Below are positions 5,191 through 5,396 of a stretch of 5,396 nt of DNA, one piece after another. Numbering within the stretch: position 1 is the stretch's first letter; each line of letters starts with the position of its first letter. Location of the stretch: contig ONSE01000164.1 in the NCBI GenBank assembly GCA_900320415.1, positions 1 through 5,396 on the forward strand, written 5' to 3'. The notes under the pieces were generated by a model. It ran no database searches. It saw only the letters and a program-made list of their open reading frames with translations, and was not told where the DNA came from. Position numbers and translations under genes: made by a program. This DNA is from an uncultured Eubacteriales bacterium (GTDB lineage: Bacteria > Bacillota > Clostridia > Oscillospirales > Acutalibacteraceae).

Positions 5191-5220
5191 GCGGTCAGTG
5201 GACAGGGAAAGCGGTCAGTC
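5191..5220 (-). repeat. Two reverse-orientation copies of the CACTGACCGC motif
   Basis: GCGGTCAGTG (5191-5200) and GCGGTCAGTC (5211-5220) start 20 nt apart. The first is the exact reverse complement of CACTGACCGC at 5309-5318, and the second differs at one base. Together with the tandem repeats at 5309-5347 they bracket an 88-nt segment as an inverted pair. Confidence 0.55.
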
Positions 5221-5224
5221 AATT

Positions 5225-5254
5225 TGACAGAAACGAAACGTTTCCTCTTTGTCA
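5225..5254. promoter_or_regulatory. 30-bp dyad with GAAACGTTTC core (candidate operator)
   Basis: The centre GAAACGTTTC (5235-5244) is a perfect 10-bp palindrome. TGACA (5225-5229) and TGTCA (5250-5254) are a perfect inverted pair around the same centre. Overall 12 of 15 positions pair, plus one G.T. The central CG with A/T-rich arms recalls LacI-type operators, but it does not fit the full cre (CcpA) consensus. A TTGACA hexamer overlaps the left end (5224-5229) with no good -10 at normal spacing. Confidence 0.35.
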
Positions 5255-5308
5255 TCCCCCGCTGCAAGCTGTTCCTGACGACAGTGAGAAAAACGCTGCT
5301 GTTTCATT

Positions 5309-5347
5309 CACTGACCGCTGACACTGACCACTTACACTGATCACTTA
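5309..5347 (+). repeat. Three tandem 13-bp repeats (CACTGACCACTTA type)
   Basis: The units are CACTGACCGCTGA (5309-5321), CACTGACCACTTA (5322-5334) and CACTGATCACTTA (5335-5347). They are exactly 13 bp apart, adjacent units differing at 1 to 3 positions. They lie in non-coding DNA after the apbE terminator. Confidence 0.7.
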
Positions 5348-5396
5348 CCAATGGGAATGGTGCGAAAAGATGAACGCCTGTCGCGGAAACGTGCAG

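Larger units (their letters stand above)
5191..5396. other. Intergenic region after apbE with no convincing gene
   Basis: Apart from the short repeats and the dyad listed separately, this stretch shows no supported gene. A frame open to the right edge begins at ATG 5351 (MGMVRKDERLSRKRA) but lacks a ribosome site at a normal distance and is too short to judge. Short minus-strand frames also enter from the edge without recognisable content. A gene could begin or end just outside the window. Confidence 0.5.

Noticed and set aside
5233..5246. Catabolite repression (cre) site at GAAACGTTTC
   Set aside because: Only the central CG and inner A/T positions fit; the outer TG and CA positions of the consensus are mostly missing.
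5127..5255. Minus-strand frame of about 43 codons starting at ATG 5253-5255
   Set aside because: The G-run touches the ATG with no spacing, and the frame runs through the apbE terminator and into the end of apbE.

Overview
The window looks like chromosomal DNA of a GC-rich Clostridia-type Firmicute, perhaps an Oscillospiraceae-like gut anaerobe. This is inferred from GC-rich codons, AT-rich intergenic DNA, GGAGG-type Shine-Dalgarno sites, a two-RCK TrkA next to TrkH, and a lipoprotein ApbE. Lineage is a judgement from gene content, not a computed result. There is no phage, CRISPR, rRNA or tRNA signal.

Layout. Positions 1-987 hold a minus-strand operon, read right to left: an ArsC/Spx-family thioredoxin-fold protein, a dCMP deaminase of the DCTD type, and the start of an HD-domain nucleotidase-like protein that runs off the left edge. 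Both junctions are 4-nt ATGA stop/start overlaps, so translation is probably coupled. The last two genes point to deoxynucleotide metabolism. Positions 988-1212 are a divergent control region with a good sigma70-type promoter on each strand and an 8-bp inverted repeat over the minus-strand -10. Positions 1213-4024 hold trkA and trkH, encoding the cytosolic nucleotide-binding gate and the membrane channel of a K+ uptake system. A strong terminator follows, then apbE (4135-5154), an exported lipoprotein FAD:protein FMN transferase, and its own terminator. Positions 5191-5396 contain no convincing gene but do contain short repeats and a dyad.

The most notable feature is a 60-bp palindromic repeat present twice in the same orientation, once in the trkA leader (1129-1188) and once just after the trkH stop (4027-4086). 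The copies match at 56 of 60 positions. Each is flanked by its own 4-bp direct repeat (TGAA/TGAA and AAAT/AAAT), which is the mark of two separate insertions of a small non-autonomous mobile element (MITE-like). One of the few differences between copies is a base-pair-preserving double change in the stem. Copy 2 also brings a TTGAAT hexamer that lies 17 nt from a flanking TAGAAT, so the insertion may have created a promoter for apbE. That promoter would start transcription inside the 5' arm of the trkH terminator and so bypass it.

No wholly new protein system is visible. The novelty is in the small mobile element and in the control DNA around ordinary genes.
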